A program made the translations under genes and the position numbers. Below are positions 31,031-39,628 of a DNA stretch of 64,000 nucleotides, one piece after another (the first letter of the stretch is position 1; each line of letters starts with the position of its first letter). Where the stretch lies: the NCBI RefSeq assembly GCF_026004115.1, contig NZ_BPIM01000001.1, positions 930,001 to 994,000 of the forward strand, given 5' to 3'. The notes beneath the pieces are model-generated. The model searched no databases and was not told the origin of the DNA. It was given only the letters and a program-made list of their open reading frames with translations. The DNA comes from Meiothermus sp. (GTDB lineage Bacteria; Deinococcota; Deinococci; Deinococcales; Thermaceae).

Positions 31031-31948
31031 TCAGCGCTTGACCGATCCCACAGCGCTAATGGCGTGCTCGCTCGAGCTGGTGCTAAGCCGGAGGCGCCGG
31101 CCCAGTTCGCGCCACCAGATATAGGCGGGGCTATCCAGGCGTTTGATGTGCTCGAGGTCGGCTTCCTTGCGCCAGCTTTTCAGGCGCAGCAAAAAAAGGT
31201 TCAAGAACAGATCGCGGTACTCGGCGCTCGCTCGATCCATGTGAAAATGGAAACGCAGCCCCCGTTGCTGGGAGAAAGAAACGAGGATGGGCACTCCTTC
31301 GGGGCCTTCTACGGGTATCTCCACGGTGCTATCCGGGAAGGTCGAGGAGGTGAACTCGTACTCTTCTTGAATCATGCCGAGCTCGAGCAAAATCAGGGCA
31401 AAAGCCCGCATCTCGAGGCCATTGATCTCGCGGTAGATCCGGTCAAAAAGGTCGTAGGTAGAGCTATAGTGAAACAGCTCACCAGGCGCTTGGGCCCACC
31501 ACATCGCATACTGCCCTTTGGGCGCAGAGAGCGCAGCCTGGATGTAGAGGCGGTCGCGGCGGGTGACGGGCTCGAGGGTTTCGGGGTAAATGGCCAGCAA
31601 ATCGTCGGTGCTGTAAAAAACCGGGCGAATACGCCCCCACTTCTGGGCCAGCTCGTGCACCGCCACATAGTGGGCGGCTGCTTTTTCATCGGCGATGGGG
31701 TAGAAAAACAGGTCGTATTCGCCGTCCTCGGCCCGCACCCGCAGGGGAATTTCCAGCACCCCCTCGCGAGTCAGGCGCAGCACATCGGCCTCCAGCACCT
31801 GAATACCCGACTTACGAAAAACGGTCTCTACCGTGGTCGCGAACAACAGACGATTGGCCGCTTTCACCTCGGGGGCACTGCTTTCAATCAGGCCCTCGAT
31901 ATGAACCTTGGGCCAGTGCGCGGGAGCGTTGGAGAAAAGTTCTTGCAT
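31031..31948 (-). CDS. Hypothetical cytoplasmic protein
   Basis: 305 residues without signal or membrane segments; no family recognised. It is mixed alpha/beta, rich in aromatic and acidic residues (VRAEDGEYDLFFYPIADEKA, YAMWWAQAPGELFHYSSTYD), with a histidine-bearing strand (RGLRFHFHMDRASAEYRDLF). Its stop abuts the stop of the convergent lipoprotein gene with no gap. No ribosome site or leaderless -10 is obvious at the start. Confidence 0.65.
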   Translation of the reverse strand: MQELFSNAPAHWPKVHIEGLIESSAPEVKAANRLLFATTVETVFRKSGIQVLEADVLRLTREGVLEIPLRVRAEDGEYDLFFYPIADEKAAAHYVAVHELAQKWGRIRPVFYSTDDLLAIYPETLEPVTRRDRLYIQAALSAPKGQYAMWWAQAPGELFHYSSTYDLFDRIYREINGLEMRAFALILLELGMIQEEYEFTSSTFPDSTVEIPVEGPEGVPILVSFSQQRGLRFHFHMDRASAEYRDLFLNLFLLRLKSWRKEADLEHIKRLDSPAYIWWRELGRRLRLSTSSSEHAISAVGSVKR

Positions 31949-32158
31949 AAGAATCCAAAAGGTGCAGAGCTACCCAAACCAAGGGTAGCGAGGTTTTCAT
32001 GAGCGCCCTGTGATATTTAAGCTGGAGCGGCGTTACGTGGCAGATGAGGCCCAGGTGCAGGTCTGTGGGTTGCCTTCAGGACGGGTTATTCCTTCACTAC
32101 ACCCCCAAATGGGGGTATCCACTTATCGGGGGGTTGGGTTGCTGCCATACTGAACCCT

Positions 32159-33787
32159 ATGCCCAGAAGGCTACAACTGTTCTCGGCCCTGGTTTTCCTG
32201 GGTTTGGGGCTGGTAGTGTGGTGGGCGATGAGCCAGGCTGCCGAAAAACGTCTGAATCCGAATAAACGCGACTGGGAAAGCTTTGTGGCCCGTCAGGTGG
32301 CCGAACAAACTGCCGAGCACAGCTATCCACTGCGGCGGCCCCTGGACTTTGGCCCCTTCGAGGCGGCGCTGGCGCAGCTTGAGACACCCCTGCTCGAGCA
32401 TTTGCAAACCCTGACCCAGCAGGCCACCATCCCAGAACTTCAGGCCGAAATGCAGGCCGGACGCCTCACCTCTGAGCAGCTCACGCTGTTTTACCTGTGG
32501 CGCATCCGGCGCTACAACGACCGGTTGCGGGCTTATCTGGAACTGAACCCGGCGGTGCTCGAGGAAGCCCGCGCCCGCGACGCAGAGCGTCGGCAGGGAA
32601 AGCTGCGCGGGGTGCTCCACGGCATTCCCCTCAGCCTCAAGGACAACATCTCCACGGTAGGCCCCCTGCACACCACCGCGGGCGCTGCCGTGCTGGCCGA
32701 GCACATGGCCGACCAGGATGCCTTTATTGTGCAGAAGTTGCGGGCTGCCGGGGCAGTGATTCTGGGCAAGAACAACCTTTCGGAGTGGGCCAACTTCATG
32801 ACCAGCCAGTCGGTAAACGGCTACAGCACCCTGGGCGGTCATACCCGCAACCCCTACGGCCCCTTTGACGTGGGGGGCAGCAGCAGCGGCACCGCCGTAG
32901 CAGTGGCGGCCAACCTGGCCGTGGCCGGCATCGGCTCCGAAACCTCCGGCTCGCTCATCTACCCCGCCGCCCAAAACAGCGTGTTCACCCTCAAACCCAC
33001 CCTGGGCCTGGTCAGCCGCGATCGCATCATCCCCATCACTGCCGCCCAGGACACCGCCGGCCCCATGACCAAAAGCGCCGCCGACCTGGCCGTGCTGATG
33101 TCGGTGATAGCAGGCCACGACCCTACCGATACCACCACAGAAATTGCCGCCCGATTCTCTTTCCCTGCCACCCCGCCCGCTTTCTCCCTGCCCCTTCGGG
33201 TGGGCTGGGTACAGCACACCCAGCGCAAGGGCGATGCGGAAGCCCTGGCGCAGGTGGCCCAGGTGCTCTCTACGCTGGGCGTAGAGGTGGTGGAAGTGCC
33301 TTTTTCGGAAAGCTCCATCCAGATGATGCCGGTGTTGCACGCCGGCATGCGGCGCGATCTGGCCCGGTATCTGCAAACCACCGGGGCAGCCATTCGGGGT
33401 CTGCAAGAGGTGATCGAGTACAACCGCCAGCACCCCGAGGCCATGCGCTATGGGCAGGATTTGCTCGAGGCCTCGCTCGCCCACCCGTTTTCCGAGGCCG
33501 AGTACGAAGCCCTGGTTTCCAAGAACCACCTGCAGGGCAGCGAACGTCTTCTGGACATGATGCAAACGAGCCAGGTGGAGGTGCTGCTGACGGTGAGCAA
33601 CAGCCTGAGCGTGCTCACCTCCACCTCGGGTTTCCCGGTCGTGAACCTACCGGCAGGTTACCGCGAAAGCGGTGAACCGGTCGGGGCCTCACTGGTAGCA
33701 CAACCCCTGCAAGATCCGCTGCTCATCGGGCTGGCCCAGGCAGTAGCAGACCAGCTTAACATCCACAAACCCCCTGTTCTTCCGTAA
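32159..33787 (+). CDS. Amidase signature family hydrolase, membrane-anchored
   Basis: 542 residues. An N-terminal hydrophobic segment (LFSALVFLGLGLVVWWAMSQA) suggests a signal anchor. The amidase-signature domain has the catalytic Lys in PLSLKDNI near residue 160, the Ser-rich motif GGSSSGTAVA near 240, and the nucleophile region GSETSGSLIYPAA near 262. The Ser-cisSer-Lys triad is therefore intact. The substrate is unknown; peptide amides or other carboxamides are possible, and it is not GatA because of the anchor and context. CATACT seven bases before the ATG implies a leaderless transcript. Confidence 0.88.
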   Translation: MPRRLQLFSALVFLGLGLVVWWAMSQAAEKRLNPNKRDWESFVARQVAEQTAEHSYPLRRPLDFGPFEAALAQLETPLLEHLQTLTQQATIPELQAEMQAGRLTSEQLTLFYLWRIRRYNDRLRAYLELNPAVLEEARARDAERRQGKLRGVLHGIPLSLKDNISTVGPLHTTAGAAVLAEHMADQDAFIVQKLRAAGAVILGKNNLSEWANFMTSQSVNGYSTLGGHTRNPYGPFDVGGSSSGTAVAVAANLAVAGIGSETSGSLIYPAAQNSVFTLKPTLGLVSRDRIIPITAAQDTAGPMTKSAADLAVLMSVIAGHDPTDTTTEIAARFSFPATPPAFSLPLRVGWVQHTQRKGDAEALAQVAQVLSTLGVEVVEVPFSESSIQMMPVLHAGMRRDLARYLQTTGAAIRGLQEVIEYNRQHPEAMRYGQDLLEASLAHPFSEAEYEALVSKNHLQGSERLLDMMQTSQVEVLLTVSNSLSVLTSTSGFPVVNLPAGYRESGEPVGASLVAQPLQDPLLIGLAQAVADQLNIHKPPVLP

Positions 33788-33799
33788 ATTCTGGCTGGC

Positions 33800-34219
33800 A
33801 TGGAAATTCCCCTTCCGGTTTACATCATCGGGCTGCGCGGCCTGCTCAACCTGATTGCGCTGCTTTTAATTGGGGCCTCGTTGCTTTATAACCTGCCCCT
33901 GCTGGTGCGCGAACCCAACCCCAGGCAGTTGCGCTTTTTCAAGTTAACGGCGGGGTTTGCCGTAGTGGCCATTGGGCTGGAGCTGCTGGTGCGCACGCTC
34001 TTTATGGGCGGGGTAACCTGGCTGCACGCCGTGTATGGCCTCCTGGCCGCCAGCATTTTGTGGTTTGTGAGCGGCCTGGGGCCTGGGGGCTGGTTTCGCA
34101 AAAGCCTGGAAAAAGCGCCCGAGCAGGTGGGGCCTTATTTTTTCTGGGCCAGCCTGGTGGGCTTGCTCTTGTGGTGGCGTTTCATCGAGACGGGGATTGC
34201 CCTTGGCCCGAATCCGTAG
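33800..34219 (+). CDS. Hypothetical four-helix membrane protein
   Basis: 139 residues with four hydrophobic stretches (LLNLIALLLIGASLLYNLPL, FAVVAIGLELLVRTLFMGG, LHAVYGLLAASILWFVSGL, FFWASLVGLLLWWRFIETG). No family is recognised. It starts 12 bases after the amidase stop, so co-transcription is likely. Its 3' end overlaps the convergent LpxB-like gene by 38 bases, and both frames look coding up to their stops. Confidence 0.65.
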   Translation: MEIPLPVYIIGLRGLLNLIALLLIGASLLYNLPLLVREPNPRQLRFFKLTAGFAVVAIGLELLVRTLFMGGVTWLHAVYGLLAASILWFVSGLGPGGWFRKSLEKAPEQVGPYFFWASLVGLLLWWRFIETGIALGPNP

Positions 34220-35357
34220 CCTGCAACAGCCCGTGAATCTCCAGGGCAATTCGCCGGGCCGCCCCAGGCACGCCCATGGCGGCCTGTCCGTCGGCCCGGG
34301 CTTGCTTAAGGCGTTCGGGCGAGGCCAGCAACTGCCGTACACCCTGGGCAATGGCCTGGGGGTGGGGTTCTACCAGCAGCAGGGCTTCGCCCAACAAGCG
34401 CTTTTGCTGGGCCGCGAAGATCCTGGTGTACTGCGGCCCACCGGTGGGAAACCCCACCAGCGGCACCCCAAAGCCAGCGGCCTGTTCGGCGGCTGTGCCG
34501 CTGGTGGAAATACCGACGGCAGCCCCTTCCAGCACAGTTTTGAAGGCTTTTTGCGCCAGGTAGACCCCCGTGCCGTCGGGGTGCTGAAAGCGGTGGGTCA
34601 GGCCCACCTCTTTGCCGGTGCTTTCCAGCCACCACCCGGCCACGGCCTCCATAGGCAGGCCGGCCCAGGCCACCACCGGTGTGAGGCCCAGATCGTTCAA
34701 GAGACGAACCGCCTCGAGCATTTTGGGCAGGCTTTCGTAGGCATCGCTGCGCGAGCCCGGCAGGAGCAGTAAATAGGGTGGGGTCAGATCGAGCGGCCCC
34801 TGTTCTGGCGCATCGAGCATGGGGTTGCCCAGGTAGCGGGCGTGAGGCACCCCGTGGGCCCTGAGCCAGTGCTCGCCCTCCGGTTCGCGCGGATACACCC
34901 CCACCGCCCGGCGCATCAGAAAGCGCTCGAGGGCGCTATAAGGCCGGCTCCAGCCCTGCGGCTGCCAGGCCCGCAGCGAGGAGCGGCACTGCATCAAAAA
35001 AAGCGGAGGTCGACCCATAAAATGGCCCACCAGCAGGGCATAGATATCCCCCACTACCAACGTAGCCACTGCTTCCCGCGTAGCCTCCCTCACGGCGCGG
35101 TAGTGCGCCAGGCTCATCGAGACCCAGCCCGCTTTCAGGTCGGCCCAGATGGCCGCCAGGCTTTGCAGTGCGAAGCCGCCCGAGGGCATCTCCTGGCGCG
35201 GCCCCAGCACAGCAAAGCCCGCCTGCTCGTAGGCTTGGCCGCGGCCCACCAGCGGCACCGCCTGTAGCTCGTAGCCCAGCCTTTGCAGCTCCCAGGCCAG
35301 CACCGCCCCGATGATGTCCTCGCCGTGGCCATTGGAAACCACCACAATTTTTCTCAT
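34182..35357 (-). CDS. Lipid-A-disaccharide synthase-related glycosyltransferase
   Basis: 391 residues of a GT-B fold resembling LpxB but belonging to the related family found in Deinococcus-Thermus and cyanobacteria. Motifs are VVSNGHGEDIIGAVLAWEL at the N-terminus, LGNPMLDAPEQG, LLLPGSRSDAY, and the donor-site ISTSGTAAEQAAGFGVPLVG. Since these bacteria are thought to lack lipid A, another glycolipid product is likely. Its ATG overlaps the trpD stop by four bases, so it is translated with the trp operon. Confidence 0.85.
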   Translation of the reverse strand: MRKIVVVSNGHGEDIIGAVLAWELQRLGYELQAVPLVGRGQAYEQAGFAVLGPRQEMPSGGFALQSLAAIWADLKAGWVSMSLAHYRAVREATREAVATLVVGDIYALLVGHFMGRPPLFLMQCRSSLRAWQPQGWSRPYSALERFLMRRAVGVYPREPEGEHWLRAHGVPHARYLGNPMLDAPEQGPLDLTPPYLLLLPGSRSDAYESLPKMLEAVRLLNDLGLTPVVAWAGLPMEAVAGWWLESTGKEVGLTHRFQHPDGTGVYLAQKAFKTVLEGAAVGISTSGTAAEQAAGFGVPLVGFPTGGPQYTRIFAAQQKRLLGEALLLVEPHPQAIAQGVRQLLASPERLKQARADGQAAMGVPGAARRIALEIHGLLQATDSGQGQSPSR

Positions 35358-36379
35358 GCCTGGGTGAGCTTGACCAGGCGCTCGAGCACCTCGAGGCCCG
35401 CCCCACTGTCCAGCAAAGTCTGGGCCAGCACAACCCCCTCAGCGATGCCGGAGGCTTTACCTGCTAAGTAAAAAGCCGCTCCGGCATTTAAAGCCACTGC
35501 ATCGCGCTTGGGGCCTTTTTGTTGGCCGCCCAGAATGGCCCGTGCCTCCACAGCATTTTCGGCTGCGGTGCCTCCACCAATTGCGTCGTAGGGGGCCGGT
35601 GGCAGCCCCACTTCCTCAGGACGGAGCTCATACAGCCGAATCTGTCCGTCTTTCAGTTCAGCCACGATGTTTTCGCCCAGCACCAGTTCGTCGATGGCCT
35701 CGAGGCCCCCCCCGCGGGCCATCCGGCCATGCACCACCAGGGCCCGGCTCGAGCCCAGATCGCGTAGCACCCTGGCAAACGGTTCTACCAGCCCGGGGCT
35801 GCTCACACCCACCAGGTTCAGGCTGGCAAAAGCCGGGTTGGTCAGGGGGCCCAGCAGGTTAAAAACGGTGCGAACCCCCAGCTCGGCCCGCACCGGGGCC
35901 ACATAGCGCATAGCCGGGTGGTGGTTGCGGGCAAACAAGAAGCCCAGGCCCAAGGTCTCGATGGCCTCGGCTACTTTTTCAAGCGGAAGATCGATGCGCA
36001 CCCCCAGGGCCTCGAGCAAATCAAAAGACCCCGACCGGGAAGATGCGGCGCGATTGCCGTGCTTGGCCACCGCGACCCCGCCCGCAGCCACCACAAAGCA
36101 GGTGGTGGTGGAAATATTGAAGGCATCCGGGGCCACCCCCCCGGTGCCCACGATGTCCATAAGGGGCTTGCGCCGGGTTTCTACGCGCAGCGCTGCTTCG
36201 CGCATCCCCGCGGCAAATCCGGCAATTTCCTCAGCGGTTTCACCCCGGGTACGCAAGGCCATCAGCACCCCGGCGGTCTGCACCGGGGTTAGGTCACCCG
36301 ACATGATGCGCTGCATCAGGGCATGGGCCTCGGTCTGGGATAGGGGCTCGGCCAGTAGGGCTTTTTTAAGTTCGTCCAC
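35354..36379 (-). CDS. trpD: Anthranilate phosphoribosyltransferase
   Basis: This cytosolic enzyme transfers phosphoribose from PRPP to anthranilate in tryptophan synthesis. 341 residues. Motifs are DIVGTGGVAPDAFNIST (PRPP-binding), KHGNRAASSRSGS, and LGVRTVFNLLGPLTNPA. The GTG at 36379 is preferred because GGAGGA lies just upstream and the sequence VDELKKALL matches the usual family start; an ATG nine codons earlier overlaps that ribosome site. It is separated from trpG by three glycosyltransferase genes on the same strand. Confidence 0.95.
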   Translation of the reverse strand: MDELKKALLAEPLSQTEAHALMQRIMSGDLTPVQTAGVLMALRTRGETAEEIAGFAAGMREAALRVETRRKPLMDIVGTGGVAPDAFNISTTTCFVVAAGGVAVAKHGNRAASSRSGSFDLLEALGVRIDLPLEKVAEAIETLGLGFLFARNHHPAMRYVAPVRAELGVRTVFNLLGPLTNPAFASLNLVGVSSPGLVEPFARVLRDLGSSRALVVHGRMARGGGLEAIDELVLGENIVAELKDGQIRLYELRPEEVGLPPAPYDAIGGGTAAENAVEARAILGGQQKGPKRDAVALNAGAAFYLAGKASGIAEGVVLAQTLLDSGAGLEVLERLVKLTQA

Positions 36380-36412
36380 ATCTCCTCCAAAGGCATTTTT
36401 CTCCATAAAAGC

Positions 36413-37270
36413 TTATACCGAGAGCGGAAGCCGCCAGCCGCGCCTTAAGCCCCGCCACAAAGCCCCCACCCTGTCGAAGCGGCCCCGCAGGCTGAACTCA
36501 ACCAGCCAAAAGAAGGCATACCCTGCCACCGCCAGTCCAGGCCGGGGAGCGTGCTTACGAAACAGGCGAACGTTGTACGCAGCAAAGTGCTCGTCGGCCT
36601 TCAGGCTTCCATGCCAGGAAGTGCCTCCCTTGTGCCACACCCGCGCCTGGGGCGCCACGGCCAGCTTGAAACCGCTTTTCAGGAGCCGCAACCCCATATC
36701 AGCATCCTCGCCGTACATGAAAAAACCTTCGTCCAGCAAACCCACCCGCTCGAGCGCCTCCCGCCGCAGCAACAGGCTGGCCCCACTGATGTAGTTCAAC
36801 CGAGGGGTCTGCCCCGGATGGTTCAGCAAACGAATTAGACCCCAGGGCAGCACCACCTCGCCCCCACCCCAGGCCTGTACCTGTTCGGGCCTGTCCATCT
36901 CGTAGAGCACCGATCCCACCGCCCCGATCTGGACATCCTGCTGGGCTTGCTCAACCATGGCAGCGAGCGCCCGGGCGTCGGGCAGGGTATCCGGGTTTAG
37001 GAGCCAGACGTACGCGGCCCCTTCGGTCAGGGCCCGCCGGATCCCCACGTTGTTGCCGCCTGCATACCCCAGGTTGCGCCCCAGTTCCATGACCTCTACT
37101 TTTGGAAACGCCGCCCGGATCTGCGCCACCGAGTCGTTGTCGGAAGCGTTGTCCAGCACCAGCACTCGGTAGTTGGGGTACTCGAGTTTTTCCAAAGCCC
37201 CCAGGCAGGCCACCGTGTCGCGCCAGGCCCGGTAGTTGAGAATCAGAATGTAAATCAGAGGCTCAGCCAC
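36413..37270 (-). CDS. Glycosyltransferase family 2 (third of cluster)
   Basis: 285 residues with a GT-A fold. The nucleotide-sugar part is IYILILNYRAWRDTVACLGA, LVLDNASDNDSVAQI and NVGIRRALTEGAAYVWLLNP, followed by DT in place of the DxD motif. Acceptor-side signatures are ISGASLLLRREALERVG and GEDADMGLRLLKSGF. It resembles rhamnosyltransferase-type enzymes of exopolysaccharide synthesis. It overlaps the previous gene by eight bases and lies 33 bases before trpD. Confidence 0.9.
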   Translation of the reverse strand: MAEPLIYILILNYRAWRDTVACLGALEKLEYPNYRVLVLDNASDNDSVAQIRAAFPKVEVMELGRNLGYAGGNNVGIRRALTEGAAYVWLLNPDTLPDARALAAMVEQAQQDVQIGAVGSVLYEMDRPEQVQAWGGGEVVLPWGLIRLLNHPGQTPRLNYISGASLLLRREALERVGLLDEGFFMYGEDADMGLRLLKSGFKLAVAPQARVWHKGGTSWHGSLKADEHFAAYNVRLFRKHAPRPGLAVAGYAFFWLVEFSLRGRFDRVGALWRGLRRGWRLPLSV

Positions 37271-38144
37271 CCCTACCCTCCAGAAGCCCCTGGGTATAGG
37301 CGGCCTCGAGCAAAAACCGGTACCGCCTGAAAGCCCCCGCCCCCTGTTCCCAGCCGCGCTTTTCCAAAAGCCTCAGGGCCCTGTCCCACGGGTAAAGTCG
37401 GCGCTTCAGGGTCAGCGAGGCGGGATTAGCCCCGGTCCAGAGGGCCACCTGCGGGCTGGGGTGCATCCGGTAAAACTGCCAGGCCATGCGCCCCATGCTC
37501 CGCGCTTTTTTCATCATGGTTTCCAGGTTGACCCGGTCCTCGTGCGCGGCCCGTGCCCCCAAGGCCAGGCGGGGCCATAACCCTTTGCGCCAGAGCCGAA
37601 GACCCAGCTCATGTTCTTCCCAGCCATAGCCCCCAAAAGCAGCGAAGGGCTCGGCCAGCCCGCACGGCAGGGAGAGGCTGGCAAACCAGAACCCGCCCCA
37701 GCCTAAAGGCGAGCCGTTGGCCCTACCCCGCACCCCCGACTCGGCCCTCTCCCGCCAGAAACGGGTGAAGGGGTCTTGCCCCAGCGCTTCGGGTACATAG
37801 GTGCGGCTCACCGCTGCCGAGCGGGGATAGCGCTGGTGCAGTTCCAGATGGGCCCGCAAAAAGCCCTTTTCTGGCACCACGTCGTCGTCGTTGAAGAGCA
37901 CATACTGGGCCCGGGCCCGGGCCAGCCCCGCGTTGCGCGCAGCGGCCAGGCCTGCATTCGGCTGACGCAGCACGCGCAGCCGGGGGTCGCGGAGCGCACC
38001 CAATACCTGGGGGGTCTCGTCGGTAGAGCCGTCGTCCACCACGATTACCTCAAAATCGACCCCCTGCTGCGCCAGGAAAGCCGCCACCGTCCGGATGACC
38101 AGTTCAACCCGGTTGTGCGTGGGAATTACGACACTAAAGTCCAT
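37263..38144 (-). CDS. Glycosyltransferase family 2 (second of cluster)
   Basis: 293 residues with a GT-A fold: FSVVIPTHNRVELVIRTVAA, VDDGSTDETPQVL, NAGLARARAQYVLFNDDDVV (DxD) and GGYGWEEHELGLRLWRKG. The C-terminal third is basic and helical. It overlaps both neighbours, so the three glycosyltransferases are one translational unit. The product is probably a cell-surface glycan or glycoprotein sugar; the acceptor is unknown. Confidence 0.9.
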   Translation of the reverse strand: MDFSVVIPTHNRVELVIRTVAAFLAQQGVDFEVIVVDDGSTDETPQVLGALRDPRLRVLRQPNAGLAAARNAGLARARAQYVLFNDDDVVPEKGFLRAHLELHQRYPRSAAVSRTYVPEALGQDPFTRFWRERAESGVRGRANGSPLGWGGFWFASLSLPCGLAEPFAAFGGYGWEEHELGLRLWRKGLWPRLALGARAAHEDRVNLETMMKKARSMGRMAWQFYRMHPSPQVALWTGANPASLTLKRRLYPWDRALRLLEKRGWEQGAGAFRRYRFLLEAAYTQGLLEGRGG

Positions 38145-38980
38145 TAGGTTCGTGTGTTCTTGCTGGCCTCGAGGGCCTCCCAGGCCCCCCAGGCAAAGGC
38201 CAGCTCATAATCGCCCCGGCCTCCCAGCAGCCCTTTCAGGCTGGGCAACAAAGCCATCTTCACGGCCAGCAGGGTGGGATGTACGCCCAGGGCCCAGGCA
38301 ATCCGGGGGTCACCGTGCTTTTGCCAGACCCGCACATGGGCTGCACCCGCCTGCCGCGCTTTCTGGACAGCCCGGGTGCGGTGCTCGGGGGCTTCGTGCA
38401 ACGCTACCGCCTCCCGCACGAAAACCAGCCGCATCCCTGCTCTCATCAGACGGTAGCCCAGGTCGGAGTCCTCACCGCCATAGGCGCTGAAGGCGGGGTC
38501 GTAGCCGCCCACCTCCTCAAACAGCGCTTTGGGCATAGAGGTGTTGTTGCCGGTCACGTGCCACCAGAAGGCCTTTGGCCCCAGGAGCTCGGCGGCCCCG
38601 CTGCCACGCAGTTCGGGGGGCAGTATCAGCCGCCCTACCGCCACCGTGCGGGGGTGGGTATGGGCCCGCCGGTGGGCCTCGATCCAGCCCGCCTGGGGCA
38701 TCACGTCGTCATCGGAGAAGAGCAATAAGTTGCCCCGAGCAGCCTTGGCCCCCTGATTGCGGGCATTCGCGGCCCCAAGACCCTGCCCATAGCCCTGGCC
38801 GGTCTGAAGTACCTGCAGGGGATAGGGCGGATGGTAGCCCTGCAAAAAGGCCAGGGTGTCGTCGGTGCAGCCGTCGGCCACCACAATGACCTCGAGCTCG
38901 CCCGCCTGGGTTTCCAGGCCGCGCAGCTTTTTTTCCAGCAAGGTGCGCCGGTTGTGGGTCGGCACAATAACCGAAATCAT
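38144..38980 (-). CDS. Glycosyltransferase family 2 (first of cluster)
   Basis: 278 residues with ISVIVPTHNRRTLLEKKLRG, VVADGCTDDTLAF, NARNQGAKAARGNLLLFSDD with DDD, and GGEDSDLGYRLMRAGM. The ATG at 38980 is chosen; a TTG 11 codons upstream is unlikely. TATAAG lies nine bases before the ATG, so a second promoter inside the trp operon may start here. It is 39 bases from the trpG stop, and its last base overlaps the next gene. Confidence 0.9.
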   Translation of the reverse strand: MISVIVPTHNRRTLLEKKLRGLETQAGELEVIVVADGCTDDTLAFLQGYHPPYPLQVLQTGQGYGQGLGAANARNQGAKAARGNLLLFSDDDVMPQAGWIEAHRRAHTHPRTVAVGRLILPPELRGSGAAELLGPKAFWWHVTGNNTSMPKALFEEVGGYDPAFSAYGGEDSDLGYRLMRAGMRLVFVREAVALHEAPEHRTRAVQKARQAGAAHVRVWQKHGDPRIAWALGVHPTLLAVKMALLPSLKGLLGGRGDYELAFAWGAWEALEASKNTRT

Positions 38981-39019
38981 GTTAGATAGCTTATAGCGGA
39001 AAGATATCAGCAAAAAAAC

Positions 39020-39628
39020 TTATCGGCACACCTGCAGAAAATTGCCCAGCATCTGCTGGCCACCCTCGGTCAGCACGGACTCGGGGTGAAATTGCACGCC
39101 GTGGGTCGGGTAATGGCGGTGGCGCAGGCCCATCACGGTGCGGCCTCCGGCCTCCTCTACCCAGGCATTAACCTCGAGCTCCTCCGGCAAATCCTGCACC
39201 ACCAACGAGTGGTAGCGGGTGGCCGTCAGGGGGGTGGCAAGACCGGTAAATACCCCGCTGCCGTCGTGCTCGATGCGACTGGTTTTGCCATGCACGATGA
39301 CCCGATGTCGCAAAACCCGAGCCCCAAAGGCCTCGCCAATGCTCTGGTGGCCCAGACATACGCCCAGGATGGGATACTTGGGCGCGTACTGCTGTATCAG
39401 CGGCACCGACAGACCCGCCTCCCTGGGCGTACAGGGGCCAGGCGAAACCACGATACCGTCGGGGTCGAAGTCTTCCACGTCCTTCAGCTCGAAGCGGTCG
39501 TTCCGCCAGACCGTCAAATCTGCACCCAGCTCGCCCAGGTACTGCACCAGGTTGTAGGTAAAGGAGTCGTAGTTATCAATCATCAGAATTCGGGCTTGTG
39601 GCTCGTGGCCTGTTGCTTGTGGCTTCAT
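39020..39628 (-). CDS. trpG: Anthranilate synthase component II (glutamine amidotransferase)
   Basis: Supplies ammonia from glutamine to TrpE. 202 residues with the class-I triad: Cys in GVCLGHQSIGEAFG, and His and Glu in HPESVLTEGG. The core begins ILMIDNYDSFTYNLVQYLGE. The N-terminus carries about 12 additional residues (MKPQATGHEPQAR) encoded by the imperfect repeat that flanks the inserted four-helix-bundle gene. The start ATG overlaps that gene's stop (ATGA) and has GAGGTAGAAC upstream. The extension probably came with the insertion. Confidence 0.95.
   Translation of the reverse strand: MKPQATGHEPQARILMIDNYDSFTYNLVQYLGELGADLTVWRNDRFELKDVEDFDPDGIVVSPGPCTPREAGLSVPLIQQYAPKYPILGVCLGHQSIGEAFGARVLRHRVIVHGKTSRIEHDGSGVFTGLATPLTATRYHSLVVQDLPEELEVNAWVEEAGGRTVMGLRHRHYPTHGVQFHPESVLTEGGQQMLGNFLQVCR

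Noticed and set aside
32171-33565. 464-codon open frame on the minus strand
   Set aside because: It is antisense to the amidase gene, which has intact motifs. The reverse frame is Gly/His/Val-rich with no recognisable domain, as expected from GC-rich codon use.
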